This document shows, piece after piece, positions 61,162 through 64,000 of a DNA stretch of 64,000 nt (its first letter is position 1; every line of letters starts with the position of its first letter). This stretch comes from Burkholderia sp. Nafp2/4-1b (GTDB lineage: Bacteria > Pseudomonadota > Gammaproteobacteria > Burkholderiales > Burkholderiaceae). The notes under the pieces are model-generated. The model was given only the letters and a program-made list of their open reading frames with translations. It did no database searches and was not told the origin of the DNA. The stretch covers positions 1 through 64,000 of the forward strand of contig NZ_ML058615.1 in NCBI RefSeq assembly GCF_003635165.1, in the 5' to 3' direction. The translations under genes and the position numbers were made by a program.

Positions 61162-61503
61162 CCGACAGAGAGTGAATGGGTTGCACGTGCCGGCGCGGGC
61201 TCGGTGCGTGTGAGTTTCACACTGTCATCTTATGAAGCGGCAGCTTTTCGGAGGGTTGCGATACCGTTAACGTTTGTTAATGTGCGAGGTCGGATGCCGC
61301 CGAGCCCCGCTGGCAAACGGCGGCACGCACCCACGCGCGCCTTGATTAAAAAAATTTAATACGGAGCGGTCGCTTCATCTGTCCCGACAAGGCGATAATG
61401 AAAGGTCAGCGCGACGGTGCACTATTTCGCCCGACCTGCACACGTCAGCGGCCTTTTTGTCAGGGCGCACACGACGCGTGACTGACGGGCCGCGAATCCA
61501 GAA
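61162..61503. other. Divergent promoter region
   Basis: This 342-base gap separates the winged-helix/ATPase regulator and the OmpR-type response-regulator gene. It contains an AT-rich tract (GATTAAAAAAATTTAATACG at about 61345-61364) and GTTAACGTTTGTTAATG near 61266-61282, which could be a promoter and a response-regulator site. No gene seen. Confidence 0.4.
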
Positions 61504-62184
61504 ATGAAAATTCTCTTGGTCGAAGACAATCAGCAGGTGGCGGGCTTTCTGAAGAAAGGCCTGCTCGAAACCGGCCACGTCGTCGATTGGGCCGACAACG
61601 GCCGCGACGGCATGGCGCTCGCGATCGGGGAATCCTACGACGCGATCGTGCTCGACCGCATGCTGCCCGGTGGTATGGACGGACTCAGGATCGTCGCGGC
61701 GCTGCGCGCGTCGGGCAGCAAGGTACCCGTGCTGATCCTCAGCGCACTCGACGAAGTCGACGAACGGATTCGCGGGCTGAAGGCGGGCGGCGACGATTAC
61801 GTCGTCAAGCCATTTTCGTTCGGCGAAGTCGTCGCGCGGCTCGAAGCGCTCGCGCGGCGTTCGCAGGACAACGGCTTCGACACGAAGCTCAAGGTCGGCG
61901 ATCTCTGCATCGACCTGCTATCGCGGAAAGTGACGCGCGCGGGCAATGTAATCCTGCTCAAGCCGCGCGAATTCAAGCTGCTCGAATATCTGATGCGCCA
62001 CGCGGAGCAGGTCGTCACCCGCACGATGCTGCTCGAAAACATCTGGGAATACCATTTCGATCCGCAAACGAACGTCATCGACGTGCACGTGAGCAAGCTG
62101 CGCCAGAAGATCGACACGGGCTTCGAGCGCTCGCTGCTGCGGACCATCCGCAACGCGGGCTATATGCTCACTGCCGCTGCCTGA
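61504..62184 (+). CDS. OmpR-family two-component response regulator
   Basis: This 226-residue regulator has a receiver domain (acidic pair in LLVEDNQQ, phospho-acceptor Asp51 in IVLDRMLPGGMDG, Lys in DDYVVKPFSFGEVVARLEAL). A winged-helix output domain follows (LKPREFKLLEYLMRHAEQVV, VIDVHVSKLRQKID). It is 27 bases upstream of a large kinase/ATPase gene on the same strand that may be its partner. A conventional membrane histidine kinase is not seen in the window. Confidence 0.93.
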   Translation: MKILLVEDNQQVAGFLKKGLLETGHVVDWADNGRDGMALAIGESYDAIVLDRMLPGGMDGLRIVAALRASGSKVPVLILSALDEVDERIRGLKAGGDDYVVKPFSFGEVVARLEALARRSQDNGFDTKLKVGDLCIDLLSRKVTRAGNVILLKPREFKLLEYLMRHAEQVVTRTMLLENIWEYHFDPQTNVIDVHVSKLRQKIDTGFERSLLRTIRNAGYMLTAAA

Positions 62185-62211
62185 CCCACGGCGTCTCGCG
62201 AGGATGGAACC

Positions 62212-64000
62212 ATGATGCTGACGGGCTACGACAGAACGACATTGAGCGACGATGGTCAGTTCGTGCTGTCTCGCCTGACGAGCCAGGGGGCGTCGGATAG
62301 CTGGCTGACGGTCACGTTGTCGGCATCGCAGCCGCAGCCGGAAAGCCACGAGCGTCTGGAACACGCGTATCAGCTGCGCGGCATGCTCGACGGCGCGAAT
62401 GTCGCGCGGCCGCACGCGCTGCTGCGCGACGAGCGCAGCGCGACGCTCGTGCTCGAGGATCCGGGCGGCAGATCGCTGCGCATGGCGCAAGCGGGGCCGT
62501 TGCCCATAGGCCGGTTCCTTACCGTTGCCGTCAACCTCGCGTCGGCGCTGCGCTCCCTGCACAGCCGCGGCCTCACGCACAACGACATCCGGCCAGGCAA
62601 CATTCTCATCGACGATGCGACCCAATCCATCGCGCTTACGGGTCTCGGCCTTGTCTCCAGTGCGCCGCGCGAGCGTCCGCGCGACGGGCCGCCCGCGATC
62701 GCCGTCGAAGCGCTCCCCTATCTGTCGCCCGAACGCACCGGGCTGATGAACCGCTGGTCCGACTCGCGTGCCGATCTGTACTCGCTCGGCGTCGTGCTGT
62801 ACGAAATGGTGACGGGGAAGTTGCCGTATCGGGCCGCTTCGGCTGCGGAATGGCTGCATTGCCATACGGCGCAAGTGCCCGTTCCAGTGGCCGAATGCAT
62901 TGACGGGGTGCCCGCGCAACTGACCGCGATCGTTGCACGCCTGCTGTCGAAAGACGCCGCGCAGCGCTATCAGACCGCGGCGGGACTCGAACACGATCTG
63001 CGGCGCTGTCTCGACGCATGGCGCAAATCGGGCAACGTCGAGCCGTTTGCGCCGGGTGCGTCCGATGCGCCCGATCAGCTGCAACGGCCGTTTCGTCTCT
63101 ATGGGCGCCAGAAGCAGCAGCACAAGCTCGAAGCCGCGCTGGAGCGCGTCGTGCAGAACGGCGAGACGGGCGTGGCGCTGGTGTCGGGCTATTCCGGCAT
63201 CGGCAAATCGACGCTCGTGAGCGGGTTGCGCATGACGCCTGCTGCGTCGCGCGGATGGTTCGCGGCGGGCAAGTTCGAACGCTACAAGCGCGACATTCCC
63301 TACGCGACGCTCGCGCAGGCGTTCCAGACGCTGATCCGAGAGTTGATCGACGACGGCATGCGCACACACGCGGACCTGCGCCAGCGCCTGCACGATGCGC
63401 TCGGCGCGAACGGCCAGCTGATCGTCAATCTGATTCCCGAGCTGGAGGCGATCGTCGGGCCGCAGCCGCCCGTGCCCGACCTCGCGCCGCAGGAAGCACG
63501 CGCGCGCTTTCTCGCTGTGTTTACGCGTTTCATCGCTGCGTTCCCGTGCGCCGGCCAGCCGCTCGTGCTGTTTCTCGACGACCTGCAATGGAGCGACGCG
63601 GGCACGTTCAGTGTGCTCGAACAGCTGTGCGGGCCGGGCGCGTGCAACGTGTTCGTGGTGGGCGCGTATCGCGACAACGAAGTGGGCGTCACGCATCCGC
63701 TCAGAAGCACAGTCGATCTGATCCGGCAGGCGGGCACGCGTGTCGACGAAATCATGCTGACGCCGCTGCAACCCGACGACGTCGCACATCTGATCGGCGA
63801 CGCCCTCAAGACCACGCGGCCCGAACTGGAGGGCCTGAGCCGGCTCGTGTTCGAACGGACGGGCGGCAATCCGTTCTACGTCGTGCAGTTTCTGCAATTT
63901 CTCGCCGACGAGCGTTTCCTCGCGTTCGATCTTGAATACCGCATCTGGACGTGGGACAACGAACGGCTGCGCGAAGCGCGCTTCGCGGACAGCATTGTCG
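62212..64000 (+). CDS. Large signalling protein: Ser/Thr-kinase-like plus AAA ATPase (3' end outside window)
   Basis: This partial protein has at least 596 residues. The N-terminal ~270 residues are protein-kinase-like with catalytic loop LTHNDIRPGNILIDD (HxD in a His-Asn-Asp form) and YLSPERTGLMNRWSDSRADL. A large AAA/ATPase region follows with Walker A VSGYSGIGKSTLVSGL (near residue 324) and Walker B LVLFLDDLQWSDAG. This order is that of giant trifunctional kinases that end in GAF and histidine kinase domains, which would lie beyond 64000. The start is ATG 62212 or 62215. The upstream response regulator is a likely partner. Confidence 0.82.
   Translation, partial: MMLTGYDRTTLSDDGQFVLSRLTSQGASDSWLTVTLSASQPQPESHERLEHAYQLRGMLDGANVARPHALLRDERSATLVLEDPGGRSLRMAQAGPLPIGRFLTVAVNLASALRSLHSRGLTHNDIRPGNILIDDATQSIALTGLGLVSSAPRERPRDGPPAIAVEALPYLSPERTGLMNRWSDSRADLYSLGVVLYEMVTGKLPYRAASAAEWLHCHTAQVPVPVAECIDGVPAQLTAIVARLLSKDAAQRYQTAAGLEHDLRRCLDAWRKSGNVEPFAPGASDAPDQLQRPFRLYGRQKQQHKLEAALERVVQNGETGVALVSGYSGIGKSTLVSGLRMTPAASRGWFAAGKFERYKRDIPYATLAQAFQTLIRELIDDGMRTHADLRQRLHDALGANGQLIVNLIPELEAIVGPQPPVPDLAPQEARARFLAVFTRFIAAFPCAGQPLVLFLDDLQWSDAGTFSVLEQLCGPGACNVFVVGAYRDNEVGVTHPLRSTVDLIRQAGTRVDEIMLTPLQPDDVAHLIGDALKTTRPELEGLSRLVFERTGGNPFYVVQFLQFLADERFLAFDLEYRIWTWDNERLREARFADSIV

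Overview
The window is GC-rich DNA from a Gram-negative beta-proteobacterium, most likely Burkholderia (cepacia-complex type). The basis is the codon use, the density of LysR/TetR/AraC regulators and catabolic operons, an OmpC-type porin, a YadA-type trimeric adhesin and several lineage-typical small lipoproteins. It reads as secondary-replicon or accessory metabolic DNA. Well-kept catabolic islands alternate with lower-GC patches full of frameshifted relics (about 1-1.5 kb, 19.8-21.8 kb, 31.5-36.1 kb, 52.5-59.7 kb). I saw no rRNA, tRNA or CRISPR array.

Layout. 0-1.4 kb: end of an unknown gene, a small membrane protein and a frameshifted GNAT gene. 1.7-6.5 kb: AraC regulator and an acyl-CoA ligase / SDR dehydrogenase / thiolase operon. 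6.7-16.2 kb: reductive pyrimidine (or hydantoin) degradation, with a RutR-like TetR repressor and a candidate operator, carbamoyl-amide hydrolase, PreT, PreA, NCS1 permease and dihydropyrimidinase, then a convergent Rieske oxygenase. 16.4-19.7 kb: exported MsrB, a CcdA-thioredoxin fusion (DipZ type) and exported MsrA, together a periplasmic methionine-sulfoxide repair system. 19.8-21.8 kb: decayed DNA with a DUF1016 relic. 21.8-32.3 kb: gallate/tannin catabolism, with a double-HTH LysR, fused gallate dioxygenase, aromatic-acid MFS porter, LigJ hydratase, LigK aldolase, a leaderless ModA-like protein, an exported tannase and a broken porin.

32.5-35.6 kb: a TetR gene with small envelope-protein genes. 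It has two matching operators (AAACCG-N6-CGGTTT), one of which is the centre of a perfect 56-bp palindrome between divergent genes. 36.2-52.5 kb: a quaternary-amine/onium island. It holds proVWX, a second SHMT gene, a dapA-like/FAD oxidase/ALDH operon, two LysR genes, a DddP-type M24 enzyme (DMSP lyase family), a GbcA/GbcB-like Rieske oxygenase and reductase, and a GlxA/GbdR-type regulator. The DddP-like gene and the gbcA-like operon have near-identical promoters: a 47-bp block with 42 matches, carrying GCAT-N11-ATGC upstream of TTGAC-N17-ATACT. They are therefore very probably switched together by the LysR gene lying between them. This is the most novel system I see here.

53.2-64 kb: PAS hybrid histidine kinase, hemerythrin-like protein, trimeric autotransporter, IS21 istA relic, small helical protein, winged-helix/ATPase regulator, OmpR-type response regulator, and the start of a large kinase/AAA signalling protein cut by the window end.
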